Shown here one piece after another: positions 27,251-36,693 of a stretch of DNA of 64,000 nucleotides (position 1 is its first letter; each line of letters opens with the position of its first letter). Origin of the DNA: Pseudovibrio flavus. GTDB taxonomy: Bacteria; Pseudomonadota; Alphaproteobacteria; Rhizobiales; Stappiaceae. The stretch is from the NCBI RefSeq assembly GCF_009711345.1, contig NZ_SMMA01000060.1, positions 1 to 64,000 of the forward strand, in the 5' to 3' direction. The notes beneath the pieces were generated by a model that had not been told where the DNA came from, did no database searches, and saw only the letters and a program-made list of their open reading frames with translations. Made by a program: the position numbers and the translations under genes.

Positions 27251-30200
27251 ATGGCGAACAAAATGCTCATAGACGCGGCCCACCCGGAAGAAACCCGGGT
27301 GACCGTTGTACGTGGTAACCGTGTAGAAGAATTTGACTTTGAGGCGGCGAACCGCCGTCAGCTCCGCGGAAATATCTATCTGGCACGCGTAACACGCGTT
27401 GAGCCATCCCTTCAGGCTGCGTTCGTTGAGTACGGCGGCAACCGCCACGGCTTCCTTGCCTTCAGCGAAATTCACCCAGACTACTACCAGCTACCAAAAG
27501 CAGACCGCGAAGAGCTTGAACGCCAGCTCGCGGAAGAAGCTGAAGCCAACCGCCGCGAGCGTGAACGCCGCGAGAAGGAAGAAGCTGAGCGTGCAAAGGC
27601 CGCTGGTATCGAGGAAGAAAACTCCGAGGACAGCGAAGAGGACGAAAGCAAACTGGCTGAAGAGCTGGATGCTGCATACTTAGCTAGCCTTGACGCACCT
27701 TATGACGACGATCACGGCGTGGAAGACATTGGAGCGGGCTCAGCTTCTGATGACGATGAACCTGCGCCTACCAAAAAGCCTCGTCGTCGTGGCAGACGTA
27801 GTAAAAAAGAAATTGCGGCTGCTGAAGAAGCAGCAAAAGAGGAAGCTGAAGACAAGTCCAAGTCCATCGCTGCGGAAGCATCTATCGAAGCGGTAGTTGC
27901 TGAACAGATTTCAGAGGAAATCGAGAGCGACTCGGACGAAGACGAAAAAGCTGAAACTGAAGCAACTTCCAAAGCTTCAAATGAAAGCAACGACAACGAT
28001 AATGACGAGGAAGATGAGGGCGAAGTTCGCTCCGAAGCTCGCATTCGCCGTCTGCGCGATCGCTATAAAATTCAGGAAGTCATCAAGCGCCGTCAGCTTC
28101 TGCTGGTACAGGTTGTAAAAGAAGAGCGCGGTAACAAAGGCGCAGCTCTCACCACCTACCTGTCTCTTGCAGGCCGCTATTCTGTTTTGATGCCAAACAC
28201 CGACCGTGGCGGCGGGATCTCCCGCAAGATCACCAAGCCTGCTGACCGTAAGCGTCTCAAGCAGATCGCTGGTGATTTGAATGTGCCGGACGGAATGGGC
28301 GTTATCCTGCGCACTGCCGGTGCTACCCGCACCAAGGCAGAAATCAAGCGCGACTTTGAATACCTGATGCGTCTTTGGGAAAACGTACGCGAACTGGCCC
28401 TTGATTCCACCGCTCCTAGCCTCGTTTACGAGGAAGGTAGCCTGATCAAGCGCTCTATCCGCGACCTTTACAACAAAGACATCGATCAGGTTCTGGTTTC
28501 TGGTGAGGCTGGCTACCGTGAGGCAAAGGGCTTCATGCGTATGCTGATGCCTAGCCACTCCAAGAACGTGCAGCCATACCGTGACGCAACGCCGATCTTC
28601 ACCCGCTTTGGTGTAGAAGCGCAGCTTGATGCTATGTTCTCGCCTCAGGTTACCCTGAAGTCCGGCGGCTACATTGTTATCAACCAGACTGAAGCTCTGG
28701 TTTCCATCGACGTGAACTCCGGTAAAGCAACCCGCGAGCAGAACATCGAGGACACCGCACACGCGACGAACCTTGAAGCTGCGGAAGAAATCGCCCGTCA
28801 GCTCCGTTTGCGCGACCTTGCAGGTCTTGTGGTTATCGACTTCATTGATATGGAAGAGAGCCGCAACAACCGCTCCGTCGAGCGCAAGCTGAAAGAGTGC
28901 CTGAAGTCTGACCGCGCCCGCATTCAGGTTGGTCGCATTTCTCACTTCGGCCTTCTGGAAATGTCCCGCCAGCGTATTCGCACCGGCGTTCTGGAAAGCT
29001 CTTCCGTCATCTGCCCGCATTGCCATGGCTCTGGCATGGTGCGCTCCGTGGAATCTGTAGCGCTGCACATCTTGCGCTCTCTTGAAGATCACCTGCTGCG
29101 TGACTCTTCCCATAACATCAACGTCCACACTCCAGTTGATGTTGCTCTTTACATTCTCAACCAGAAGCGCGGTCACCTCACCGATCTGGAACTTCGCTTT
29201 GGTCTGACTATCGCCGTTCTTGCTGATGATAGCATTGCCGGCCAGCACTACTCCTTCGAGCGCGGCGAGCCTGCAAAGCTGGTTTACCGCCCTAAGGCGC
29301 TCTCTCCGACCATTCAGCCAGACAGCCTGACACCGGCCGAACTGGAGATGATCGAGCAGCCTGTTGAGGTTGAAGAGGACGAAGTAGAGGCAGAAGAAAT
29401 CCGCGACTCCGATGACGGTGATAACCGTGATCGTCGCCGCCGCCGTCGTCGTCGTCGTCGTCGTGGTAAGCACGGTGATGAAGGCATGGACGCAGAAAAC
29501 GGCTCTGCTGACGAAGAGGCTGATGGCGAAAAAACAGAGGTTTCCGCTGAAGCGACTGAAAATGGTGACGCAGAAGCCTCTGAAGAAGGCGCATCTGACG
29601 AAGCATCTTCCGACGATGATGATGATCAGGGTGATGATCGCCGCCGCCGTCGCCGCCGTGGTCGCCGTGGTGGTCGTCGCAGCCGCCGTACCGGTCGTGA
29701 AGAGATGGATGGCTCCGAAGCACAGGATGCAGACGGTGAAGCGCAAGAAGGTGAAGCCGTTGCAGCGCCTGAAGCAGCAGAAGCACCTTCTGAGCCTGTA
29801 GTTGCTGAAGCTGCTGCCGAAGCAAGCGAAACCTCCCCTGCTCCAGAGGCACCAGCTGTTGAAGTTGAAGCGCCTGCGGTAGCAGAAGAGGCTGCTAAAC
29901 CGGTAGAAGCAGAGGAAGCTCCGGCTGAGGCACCTGTGGAACCTAAGAAGCCACGCCGCCGCAGAACAACAAAGGCTGAAAAGGCTGCCAAAGCGGCGGA
30001 AGCTGCTGCGGAAGAAACTCCAGCGCCATCAGCTGCTGAAGCAGTAGCGGAAGCACCTCCTGTTGTTGAGGCAGTCGTAGAGCCTGCTGTTTCAGAGCCT
30101 GTTACTGCAGTGGTAGCTGTTGAAGCGCCTGCTGAAGTTAAGGCTGAAGCACCGGCTGTAAAAGTTGAAGAGCCTTCTGCTTCGGACTCTGTCGTGCTCG

Positions 30201-30451
30201 TTTCACCTGAAGGTGAAGTTGTTGCGATTGAAACGCCAAGCGAACCTTCTGCACCTGCAAAGGCTGAGGAAGCGCCAGTCGAGGCAGCTTCTGAAGACAC
30301 CGCAGATGAAGCAGCTAAAAAAGCCCGCCCAAAAGCACCTGCTAAGCCAGTTGTAACAACTGAAAAAGTTAGTCAGGACCAGACTGTTACAGTTGAAAAA
30401 GAAGAAGATTCGCCACGTAGCGGCTGGTGGCAGCGCCGCTCCTTCTTCTAA
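27251..30451 (+). CDS. rne: Ribonuclease E
   Basis: Endoribonuclease and scaffold of the RNA degradosome. 1,066 residues from the ATG at 27251 (MANKMLIDAAHPEETRV), with CAGGA upstream. The S1 domain is split by an acidic, low-complexity insert (about 95-265), a known alphaproteobacterial trait. The catalytic Asp residues lie in VSIDVNSGKATR and VVIDFIDMEESRNN, and the Zn-link is CPHCHGSG. The non-catalytic C-terminal half has two Arg-rich RNA-binding blocks (about 735-745 and 805-820), then a long Ala/Glu/Pro-rich tail. The extreme end SGWWQRRSFF matches the GWW peptide by which alphaproteobacterial RNase E binds PNPase. Confidence 0.95.
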   Translation: MANKMLIDAAHPEETRVTVVRGNRVEEFDFEAANRRQLRGNIYLARVTRVEPSLQAAFVEYGGNRHGFLAFSEIHPDYYQLPKADREELERQLAEEAEANRRERERREKEEAERAKAAGIEEENSEDSEEDESKLAEELDAAYLASLDAPYDDDHGVEDIGAGSASDDDEPAPTKKPRRRGRRSKKEIAAAEEAAKEEAEDKSKSIAAEASIEAVVAEQISEEIESDSDEDEKAETEATSKASNESNDNDNDEEDEGEVRSEARIRRLRDRYKIQEVIKRRQLLLVQVVKEERGNKGAALTTYLSLAGRYSVLMPNTDRGGGISRKITKPADRKRLKQIAGDLNVPDGMGVILRTAGATRTKAEIKRDFEYLMRLWENVRELALDSTAPSLVYEEGSLIKRSIRDLYNKDIDQVLVSGEAGYREAKGFMRMLMPSHSKNVQPYRDATPIFTRFGVEAQLDAMFSPQVTLKSGGYIVINQTEALVSIDVNSGKATREQNIEDTAHATNLEAAEEIARQLRLRDLAGLVVIDFIDMEESRNNRSVERKLKECLKSDRARIQVGRISHFGLLEMSRQRIRTGVLESSSVICPHCHGSGMVRSVESVALHILRSLEDHLLRDSSHNINVHTPVDVALYILNQKRGHLTDLELRFGLTIAVLADDSIAGQHYSFERGEPAKLVYRPKALSPTIQPDSLTPAELEMIEQPVEVEEDEVEAEEIRDSDDGDNRDRRRRRRRRRRRGKHGDEGMDAENGSADEEADGEKTEVSAEATENGDAEASEEGASDEASSDDDDDQGDDRRRRRRRGRRGGRRSRRTGREEMDGSEAQDADGEAQEGEAVAAPEAAEAPSEPVVAEAAAEASETSPAPEAPAVEVEAPAVAEEAAKPVEAEEAPAEAPVEPKKPRRRRTTKAEKAAKAAEAAAEETPAPSAAEAVAEAPPVVEAVVEPAVSEPVTAVVAVEAPAEVKAEAPAVKVEEPSASDSVVLVSPEGEVVAIETPSEPSAPAKAEEAPVEAASEDTADEAAKKARPKAPAKPVVTTEKVSQDQTVTVEKEEDSPRSGWWQRRSFF

Positions 30452-30464
30452 TTGAACTATTCAA

Positions 30465-30498
30465 GAAAAAAAGGCGGCTCATTGAGCCGCCTTTTTTG
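30465..30498. terminator. Bidirectional terminator between rne and aminotransferase gene
   Basis: GGCGGCTC-ATT-GAGCCGCC (30473-30491) is a perfect 8-bp stem flanked by AAAAAAA on the left and TTTTTT on the right, so it serves both converging genes. Confidence 0.92.
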
Positions 30499-30522
30499 TA
30501 TCTGCTTGAGAGTTTTAGGCGC

Positions 30523-31683
30523 CTAGCGAAGCCAGTCCTTCAACCGGTCCATAGCAAGCTGCATGTGGTCCGTTGGTCCGGCAAAAGAAAACCGCATGTA
30601 GCCAGCACCACGCACGAGGTCAAAATCTGCGCCCGGCGTCGCTGCGATATGGGTTTCCTGAAGCATCTTCTGGCAGAACTCTTTGGAGTCGTTAGAAAAG
30701 CGACGCGTATTCGCATAAACGTAGAACGCACCATCAACCGGTAGCAGCTCCTCAAAACCAGCCGCAGGCAAGCCAGAAAGCAGAATCTCTCTGTTCCTTG
30801 CATAGCCTTGCTTGATCACTTCCAGCTCTTCAGTCGCATCAAATGCCGCAGCAGCTGCAACCTGCGAAAGCGCTGGAGGCGAGATATAAAGACTTTGCGC
30901 AATCCGCTCGACTGGGCGAACAAGCGCCTCAGGCAACACCATCCAGCCAATACGCCATCCTGTCATGCAGTAGTACTTGGAAAAGCTATTGATGATGATC
31001 GCATTTTGAGAAAACCGCAAAGCAGTCTCCTCTTCCATTGAAAAGGCAAGGCCGTGATAGATTTCATCTGAAATGAACCAGATGCCAAGCTCGTCACAAG
31101 CTTCAACCAGAGAGCGGAGCGCATCCGGCGTCATCATGGTGCCTGTAGGGTTGGCAGGGCTTGCAATGAGAACGCCCTTCAAAGGGGCTTTTGCATGCTC
31201 TTCCCTTAACCGCTCGGCAGTCAATGACCATCGCGTATCAGGCCCGACTTCAATCTCAACAGGAACCAGACCAAGCGCCTTGATAATATTGCGATATGCA
31301 GGATAACCCGGCGCGGTTAGCGCAATGCGGTCACCAGCATCAAAACCAGCTAGAAACGCAAGATTAAAGCCAGCGGACGAACCCGTTGTGATCATTACGC
31401 GGCTTTCAGGAACATCGATCGCGAAGTGCCGTTTGTAATAGCCTGAGATCGCAGTCCTAAGATCAGGAATGCCCATAGCTTCGGTGTAGCCTAGACGGCC
31501 GTCTTCCAGCATCCGGCGCGCAGCTTCCAGAACAGGTTTTGGTGCAGGCGCCCCCGGCTGCCCAAGCTCCATATGAAGGATTTGATGTCCTTCCGCTTCC
31601 AGCTTGTTGGCAGCGCTCATCACGTCCATCGCCAGAAATGCATCTACCCCGCTACGGCGGGAAGCTTTGAGATTATTCTGCAT
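30523..31683 (-). CDS. Class I/II PLP-dependent aminotransferase
   Basis: 386-residue cytosolic aminotransferase of fold type I (AspC/AAT subgroup I). The PLP lysine lies in INSFSKYYCMTGWRIGW (about 230-246), the substrate-carboxylate Arg near the C-terminus in GAGYMRFSFAG, and the cofactor-binding PANPTGT and YHGLAF stretches are present. The ligand set does not identify the amino donor. It converges on rne and is divergent from the M48 protease, sharing a 326-bp control region that holds a striking inverted repeat. Confidence 0.9.
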   Translation of the reverse strand: MQNNLKASRRSGVDAFLAMDVMSAANKLEAEGHQILHMELGQPGAPAPKPVLEAARRMLEDGRLGYTEAMGIPDLRTAISGYYKRHFAIDVPESRVMITTGSSAGFNLAFLAGFDAGDRIALTAPGYPAYRNIIKALGLVPVEIEVGPDTRWSLTAERLREEHAKAPLKGVLIASPANPTGTMMTPDALRSLVEACDELGIWFISDEIYHGLAFSMEEETALRFSQNAIIINSFSKYYCMTGWRIGWMVLPEALVRPVERIAQSLYISPPALSQVAAAAAFDATEELEVIKQGYARNREILLSGLPAAGFEELLPVDGAFYVYANTRRFSNDSKEFCQKMLQETHIAATPGADFDLVRGAGYMRFSFAGPTDHMQLAMDRLKDWLR

Positions 31684-32009
31684 GACTAATGCCCCAACAA
31701 AAAACAGGGTGTTACGGTATGATCCGTAGCGCCCTTCACACGGTCATACCGTGCGCTCACTTATGTTGGCCCTAATGAACAAAATATCGGCCCAATTGGC
31801 AAGCCACCCTCAGCAACATTAGGATGTTGAAATATCAACTAAAACTAGAGCTGAGCCGAAGTGCCATAGAAGCCAAGCCTTTGTCCCATCAAAATTGCCT
31901 GAAAATCTGCGCTGGCAGTCGCCCACCGCTGAACCTTTAGCCTAACTCTCAAGTTGTACACAGACCGATCAAAAACGGGTTAGCCCTGCCCCATTTCGGC
32001 CCAGCTTCG
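31684..32009. other. Divergent control region between aminotransferase and M48 protease genes
   Basis: 326 bp with no gene seen. It contains the inverted repeat at 31714-31752 close to the aminotransferase start, and otherwise no recognisable element. Confidence 0.5.
31714..31752. repeat. Inverted repeat upstream of the aminotransferase gene
   Basis: ACGGTATGA-T-CCGT (31714-31727) pairs with ACGG-TCATACCGT (31740-31752): 13 base pairs with one bulged base and a 12-nt loop. It starts about 30 bp upstream of the aminotransferase ATG. No T-tract follows. It could be a repressor operator or a leader hairpin. Confidence 0.65.
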
Positions 32010-33530
32010 ATGGTTAAGCCTTTTTCTATCGGATATGGTGTAGGTTCAGTTCGCTCTATTGAACCGATCTCTGCCACAAAGGGGCATATTTTGCAGCAGT
32101 TCACCCAAACGATCTCTAAGTTGACGCATGTTGCTTTGCGCACCCGTACGACGCTTGCAAAAACTGCAGTTGCGACGGGAACTGCCCTTTCGGTGCTCCT
32201 GACCAGCTTCTCTGTCACCCCTGTTTACGCACAGGCCGGCAGGTTACCGCTGGTTAGAGATGCCGAGGCAGAAGATCTTCTTCGAGAATATGCAAAACCG
32301 ATCTTTCGGGCAGCGGGCCTACGCTCCGGTCAGGTAGACATCATTCTCGTAAACGATAAGAGCTTCAACGCTTTCGTTCCTGATAGCCGCCGCATGTTCA
32401 TCAACCTCGGCGTTATTATGGAAGCTGAAACACCTGAGGAAGTCATCGGCGTTATTGCTCACGAAACCGGCCACATAACCGGCAACCACCTTGTGCGTAT
32501 GCGCCAAGCAGCCTCCAGCGCGGAGATTATCTCCGTTATCGGCATGATCCTTGGTGCAGGTGCAATTGCTGCCGGTGCAGGAACAGGTAATGCAGATGTT
32601 GCCCGAGGCGGTGCAGCAGCAGCTATGAGCGGTAGCGCACTGGGCCAGAGAACATTTCTTGCCTATCGCCGCTCTGAAGAATCATCAGCAGACCAAGCTG
32701 CGCTTAAATATTTGAGCCGCGCTGGTATTTCGCCAAAAGGCATGCTGAAAACGTTCGACCGCATGGCAGATCAAACGCTTTTTGCTGCACGCTACGCTGA
32801 TCCGTACGCTATCAGCCACCCTATGCCGCGCGAGCGCTATAACGCGCTTTCTGTAAAAGCGAAGAAGAGCCCGCACTTCAATAAAAGCGTTTCAGACCGC
32901 TTGAAATTCAAACATGAGATGGTGAAGGCAAAGCTCGTTGCGTTTACCAATCACCCGAATACAGTTTTCCGCCAGTTCCCGCGCTCTAACAAGTCGCTTC
33001 CTGCACAGTACGCTCGCGCTATTGCAACGATGCAGTCATCCAGCCCGTCAAAAGCGGCAAAGGCCATTGACGGATTGATCCGCCAAATGCCGGAAAACCC
33101 ATATCTTTACGAGCTAAAAGGACAGGCTTTTCTTGAAGGTGGCAAGCCAAAAGCATCCATAGCCCCATTTAGAAAGGCCCTTGCGCTCTATCCAGGTAAT
33201 CCGCAGTTTGAAGTCTGGCTTGGTTTTGCCCTTGTTGCCTCCAACAATAAGCAATACCTGCCAGAAGCAAAACGCCTGCTCACTGGCGCACTACAAAAAG
33301 ACCCTAATTCTGCTATGGGCTTTGCCCAGCTTGCTATTGCCCATTCACGAATGGGTGATCAGCCTCAGGCGGACCTTGCCACCGCACGCGGACTTATGGC
33401 ACGCGGTGATGTACGCGGCGCACAGCGCTACGCGGCTCGCGCGAAAAAAAGCTTGAAGGTCGGCACCATCTCGTGGCAGCAAGCGGACGATATTCTGTCC
33501 TACAAAGTGGACCGAGCCCTACAGCGATAG
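32010..33530 (+). CDS. Secreted M48-family metalloprotease with TPR tail (BepA-like)
   Basis: Periplasmic zinc protease, 506 residues. A signal sequence is evident (core ATGTALSVLLTSF, cleavage near VYAQ-AG, about residue 76 from the ATG). The peptidase domain has HETGH (HExxH) in VIGVIAHETGHITGNHLVR, and the third ligand in RSEESSADQAALKYL. The C-terminal third is helical with TPR-like repeats. BepA-type proteins assist outer-membrane protein assembly and degrade misassembled ones. The ATG at 32010 has a poor ribosome-binding site; a TTG at 32091 with AAAGGGG 6 nt upstream gives a more normal signal peptide and may be the true start. A DsbA-like gene follows 17 bp later. Confidence 0.87.
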   Translation: MVKPFSIGYGVGSVRSIEPISATKGHILQQFTQTISKLTHVALRTRTTLAKTAVATGTALSVLLTSFSVTPVYAQAGRLPLVRDAEAEDLLREYAKPIFRAAGLRSGQVDIILVNDKSFNAFVPDSRRMFINLGVIMEAETPEEVIGVIAHETGHITGNHLVRMRQAASSAEIISVIGMILGAGAIAAGAGTGNADVARGGAAAAMSGSALGQRTFLAYRRSEESSADQAALKYLSRAGISPKGMLKTFDRMADQTLFAARYADPYAISHPMPRERYNALSVKAKKSPHFNKSVSDRLKFKHEMVKAKLVAFTNHPNTVFRQFPRSNKSLPAQYARAIATMQSSSPSKAAKAIDGLIRQMPENPYLYELKGQAFLEGGKPKASIAPFRKALALYPGNPQFEVWLGFALVASNNKQYLPEAKRLLTGALQKDPNSAMGFAQLAIAHSRMGDQPQADLATARGLMARGDVRGAQRYAARAKKSLKVGTISWQQADDILSYKVDRALQR

Positions 33531-33547
33531 GAACTCAACCGCCATTG

Positions 33548-34309
33548 ATGGCATTTGGAGTTGAAGAATTGAAGATTTTGAAAACCGCCGCTCTCGGCCT
33601 TAGCCTTGTAGCTTTCGCAGCACCACTGCCTTCCATGGCAAGTGACAACGCTCTTGACCGTGAAGCGGTAGAAACCATCGTTCGCGAATACCTTATCGAG
33701 AACCCTGAAGTAATCGCCGAAGCGCTTACCGTTTTGGAAGAGCGCCGCGTTGCTGAAGAAGAAGCTGCTAAAAAGCAGGCGCTGGCAGAGATTTCCGACA
33801 TTCTCTTCGATTCTGACAATCAAGTTGTGCTTGGCAATCCGGAAGGCGATGTAACGCTTGTTGAGTTTTTCGACTACAACTGCGGCTACTGCAAACGCGC
33901 AATGGCCGACATGTACCGCCTGATTGAGGAAGACAGCAACCTGCGTGTTGTTCTCAAGGAGTTTCCAGTTCTTGGTCAGCCTTCCCTCGACGCAGCAAAA
34001 GTTGCAATTGCTGTAAACGAGCTGGCACCAGAAAAATACTCTGACTTCCACGCTGTTCTTATGTCCCAAGCAGGCCGTGCGAACCTTGAAACCGCGATGA
34101 AAGCGGCAACGGATCTTGGCCTCGACAAAGCAGAAGTTGAAAAGGCAATGGATTCCGGCGCGGTTCAGGCAACCTTGCAGGAAGTTTACACCATCGCAAA
34201 TGCGCTTGGCCTAACCGGCACACCGTCTTACGCGATCGGTTCCGACGTCCTTGTTGGCGCAGTTGGATATGACGCGCTGAAGGAAAAAATCGACGCGCAG
34301 CGTAAATAA
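33548..34309 (+). CDS. DsbA-family periplasmic thiol-disulfide protein
   Basis: Exported thioredoxin-fold protein that makes or shuffles disulfides. The ATG at 33548 gives 253 residues; a TTG at 33569 with GGAG 8 nt upstream would give a cleaner signal peptide (LKILKTAALGLSLVAFAAP). The active site is CGYC in FFDYNCGYCKRAM, and the cis-proline loop is TGTPSY. A helical N-terminal region (VREYLIENPEVIAEALTVLEERR) before the catalytic domain resembles ScsC/Com1-type proteins, where it mediates oligomerisation. It is co-transcribed with the M48 protease, so a joint role in envelope protein folding is likely. Confidence 0.88.
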   Translation: MAFGVEELKILKTAALGLSLVAFAAPLPSMASDNALDREAVETIVREYLIENPEVIAEALTVLEERRVAEEEAAKKQALAEISDILFDSDNQVVLGNPEGDVTLVEFFDYNCGYCKRAMADMYRLIEEDSNLRVVLKEFPVLGQPSLDAAKVAIAVNELAPEKYSDFHAVLMSQAGRANLETAMKAATDLGLDKAEVEKAMDSGAVQATLQEVYTIANALGLTGTPSYAIGSDVLVGAVGYDALKEKIDAQRK

Positions 34310-34828
34310 GTGTTGCTTGCAGGGCAAAAAACACCTGCAAATGACATGAAATCGTAAAGAACTTGGCAGCAAAGCGGATTGAGGTCTTTTCCTCGATCCG
34401 CCTTGATCATATAAGTGCGCAAACGAAAGTCTATCCCATCTTGACCTGATGGGCCTTACTCACCAAATGCAGGTGTGATAGGGCAAGGGGTGGTGTATAG
34501 ACATGCTTACCCTTTCTGCTTTCAGAAAGAGGTCGCGTTTGAAGGAATAACTGACGGGCTCTGACCGCCCCGAATACCCAAATATGTGGGTGGGGTCAGG
34601 AAGGATTTCGCGTCAACCGTCTCATCGGACAGATCGTTTGAAGAGACAACTGGGACATACGGCTAAGTTTTTTAAAGGCCGCCCTACTGCATTGAAGAAA
34701 GCCGCCACGACGGTGGACACTGGCTTTCAGGATTTAAATACGGGATGCTGCCTCCCTTGAGGCTTGCGCCCACATTAATGGAACTCTGGCTTTGCTGGCC
34801 TGAGCGACACGAACTGGACGATTAAAAC
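34310..34828 (+). promoter_or_regulatory. Long hairpin-rich leader upstream of accB
   Basis: 519 bp with no supported gene. Four stem-loops on the plus strand: CTTTCTG-CTTT-CAGAAAG (34512-34529); CTGACC pairing with GGTCAG plus inner ACCCA/TGGGT (34561-34599); AAAGCC/GGCTTT with inner CCAC/GTGG (34698-34727); and GCCTC-CCTT-GAGGC (34750-34763). No known riboswitch consensus is recognised. In many relatives aroQ sits directly before accB; no aroQ remnant is seen here. Confidence 0.5.
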
Positions 34829-35290
34829 ATGACGAAAGCAACCAAGTTTGACCAGGACCTGATCCGTCAGCTCGCAACTCTTCTCGATGAAACGAACCTG
34901 ACCGAGATTGAACTGGAACAAAAAGATTTCCGTGTCCGCGTCGCCCGTCAGGTGACTATCGAAGCAGCAAGCGCTGCTCCTGCATATGCTGCACCTGTTG
35001 CAGCGGCAGTTCCAGCTCCGGTAGAAGTTGCAGTTTCTGCTGACCCTGCAAACCACCCTGGCGCAGTTGCTTCCCCAATGGTTGGCACCGCTTACATGGC
35101 TCCAGAGCCAGGCGCTCGCGCATTCATCGAAGTTGGCTCCGTTGTTCGTGAAGGCGATACCCTGCTTATCATCGAAGCAATGAAGACCATGAACCAGATC
35201 CCATCTCCAAAGTCTGGTAAGGTAACCGCGATCCTGGTCGAAGACGGTCAGCCTGTAGAATTTGGTGAGCCTCTTGTCATTATTGAATAA
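34829..35290 (+). CDS. accB: Biotin carboxyl carrier protein of acetyl-CoA carboxylase
   Basis: Carries biotin between the carboxylase and transferase partners in malonyl-CoA synthesis. 153 residues: an N-terminal helix-rich part ([22 protein letters not shown]), an Ala/Pro-rich linker (about 48-75), and a C-terminal biotinyl domain with the biotinylated Lys in [11 protein letters not shown] (about 115-125). Start ATG at 34829. It is followed 16 bp later by accC, giving the classic accBC unit. Confidence 0.97.
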   Translation: MTKATKFDQDLIRQLATLLDETNLTEIELEQKDFRVRVARQVTIEAASAAPAYAAPVAAAVPAPVEVAVSADPANHPGAVASPMVGTAYMAPEPGARAFIEVGSVVREGDTLLIIEAMKTMNQIPSPKSGKVTAILVEDGQPVEFGEPLVIIE

Positions 35291-35306
35291 TATCGAGCCC
35301 GCTCCA

Positions 35307-36656
35307 ATGTTTTCGAAGATCCTCATCGCAAACCGCGGCGAGATCGCACTTCGCATTCTGCGTGCCTGTAAAGAGCTGGGTATCCGCACCGTGGCGGTTC
35401 ACTCCACAGCCGACCAGGACGCGATGCACGTGCGCCTTGCTGACGAAAGTGTGTGTATTGGCCCGCCAATCGCCCGCGACAGCTACCTGAACATTCCGCA
35501 GATTCTGGCTGCCTGTGAAATCACTGGCGCCGATGCGGTTCACCCAGGCTATGGTTTCCTTTCTGAAAACGCTCGTTTTGCAGAAATTCTGGAAGCACAC
35601 GGCATCACCTTCATTGGCCCAACCTCTGAGCACATCCGCATGATGGGCGACAAGATTGTGGCTAAGCAGACCGCTCAGGAACTCGGTATTCCGGTTGTTC
35701 CAGGCTCTGACGGCGCAGTACGCCCTGAAGACGATCACCATGCCATCGCAGCGAAAATCGGCTTCCCTGTGCTTGTAAAAGCAGCAGCAGGCGGCGGTGG
35801 TCGCGGCATGAAGGTTGCCCGCACAGCTGCTGAGCTTGATACCGCTCTGTCTACCGCACGTTCCGAAGCAAAAGCTGCTTTCGGTGACGATGCGATGTAC
35901 ATGGAGAAGTACCTCGGCCAGCCTCGTCACATCGAAGTGCAGGTTCTGGGCGATGGTCAGGGTAACGCGATCCACCTCGGTGAGCGTGACTGTTCCTTGC
36001 AGCGCCGCCATCAGAAGGTATTCGAAGAGTGCCCATCCCCTGCTCTCAATGACGCTCAGCGTCAGCAGATCGGTGAAATCTGCGCAGAAGCAATGCGCAA
36101 GATGAAGTACCGCGGTGCAGGCACCATCGAGTTCCTTTATGAAAACGGCGAGTTCTACTTCATCGAAATGAACACCCGTCTTCAGGTAGAGCATCCAGTA
36201 ACCGAGATGGTTACAGGTATTGACCTTGTGAACGAGCAGATCCGCATCGCTTCTGGCGCGCCTCTGACCATTTCACAGGACGATATCCGCTTTACCGGTC
36301 ACGCGATCGAGTGCCGTATCAACGCTGAAAACGCGCGTACGTTTGTGCCATCTCCTGGCACCATCACCTACTACCACCCACCGGGCGGTCTTGGTGTTCG
36401 CGTAGATTCCGGCGTTTATCAGGGCTACACCATCCCGCCATACTACGACAGCCTCATCGGCAAGCTCATCGTACATGGCCGGACCCGCGTAGAGTGCTTG
36501 ATGCGTCTGCGTCGTTGTCTGCACGAATTCGTTGTAGATGGCATCCAGACCACCATCCCGCTCTTTTCCGATCTGGTGGACAATCAGGACATCGCAAACG
36601 GTGCCTACGACATCCACTGGTTGGAAAAATTCTTGAAAGAAGAACAGACCCTCTAA
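35307..36656 (+). CDS. accC: Biotin carboxylase subunit of acetyl-CoA carboxylase
   Basis: ATP-grasp enzyme that carboxylates biotin on AccB. 449 residues from the ATG at 35307 ([21 protein letters not shown]), 16 bp after the accB stop; the frame extends further upstream inside accB but that start is not credible. The Gly-rich ATP loop [12 protein letters not shown] (about 159-170), the catalytic [14 protein letters not shown] and ECRINAE are intact. It is followed by aat after 37 bp. Confidence 0.97.
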   Translation: MFSKILIANRGEIALRILRACKELGIRTVAVHSTADQDAMHVRLADESVCIGPPIARDSYLNIPQILAACEITGADAVHPGYGFLSENARFAEILEAHGITFIGPTSEHIRMMGDKIVAKQTAQELGIPVVPGSDGAVRPEDDHHAIAAKIGFPVLVKAAAGGGGRGMKVARTAAELDTALSTARSEAKAAFGDDAMYMEKYLGQPRHIEVQVLGDGQGNAIHLGERDCSLQRRHQKVFEECPSPALNDAQRQQIGEICAEAMRKMKYRGAGTIEFLYENGEFYFIEMNTRLQVEHPVTEMVTGIDLVNEQIRIASGAPLTISQDDIRFTGHAIECRINAENARTFVPSPGTITYYHPPGGLGVRVDSGVYQGYTIPPYYDSLIGKLIVHGRTRVECLMRLRRCLHEFVVDGIQTTIPLFSDLVDNQDIANGAYDIHWLEKFLKEEQTL

Positions 36657-36693
36657 TCCAGAGGCTCTGAACTGACAACAAGGACAGGGTCCT

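Noticed and set aside
27977-29746. 589-codon minus-strand frame opposite rne, with Thr/Ala-rich tracts
   Set aside because: The low-complexity runs are the complement of RNase E Arg and acidic tracts; no promoter or ribosome-binding site supports it.
27780-30380. Triplet-repeat-like tracts in rne considered as DNA repeats
   Set aside because: They are protein low-complexity coding (Arg, Glu, Ala runs) with varied codons, not exact nucleotide repeats.
34441-34828. TPP, cobalamin, SRP RNA or tmRNA identity for the accB leader
   Set aside because: None of the conserved core sequences of these RNAs is present; only generic stem-loops are seen.
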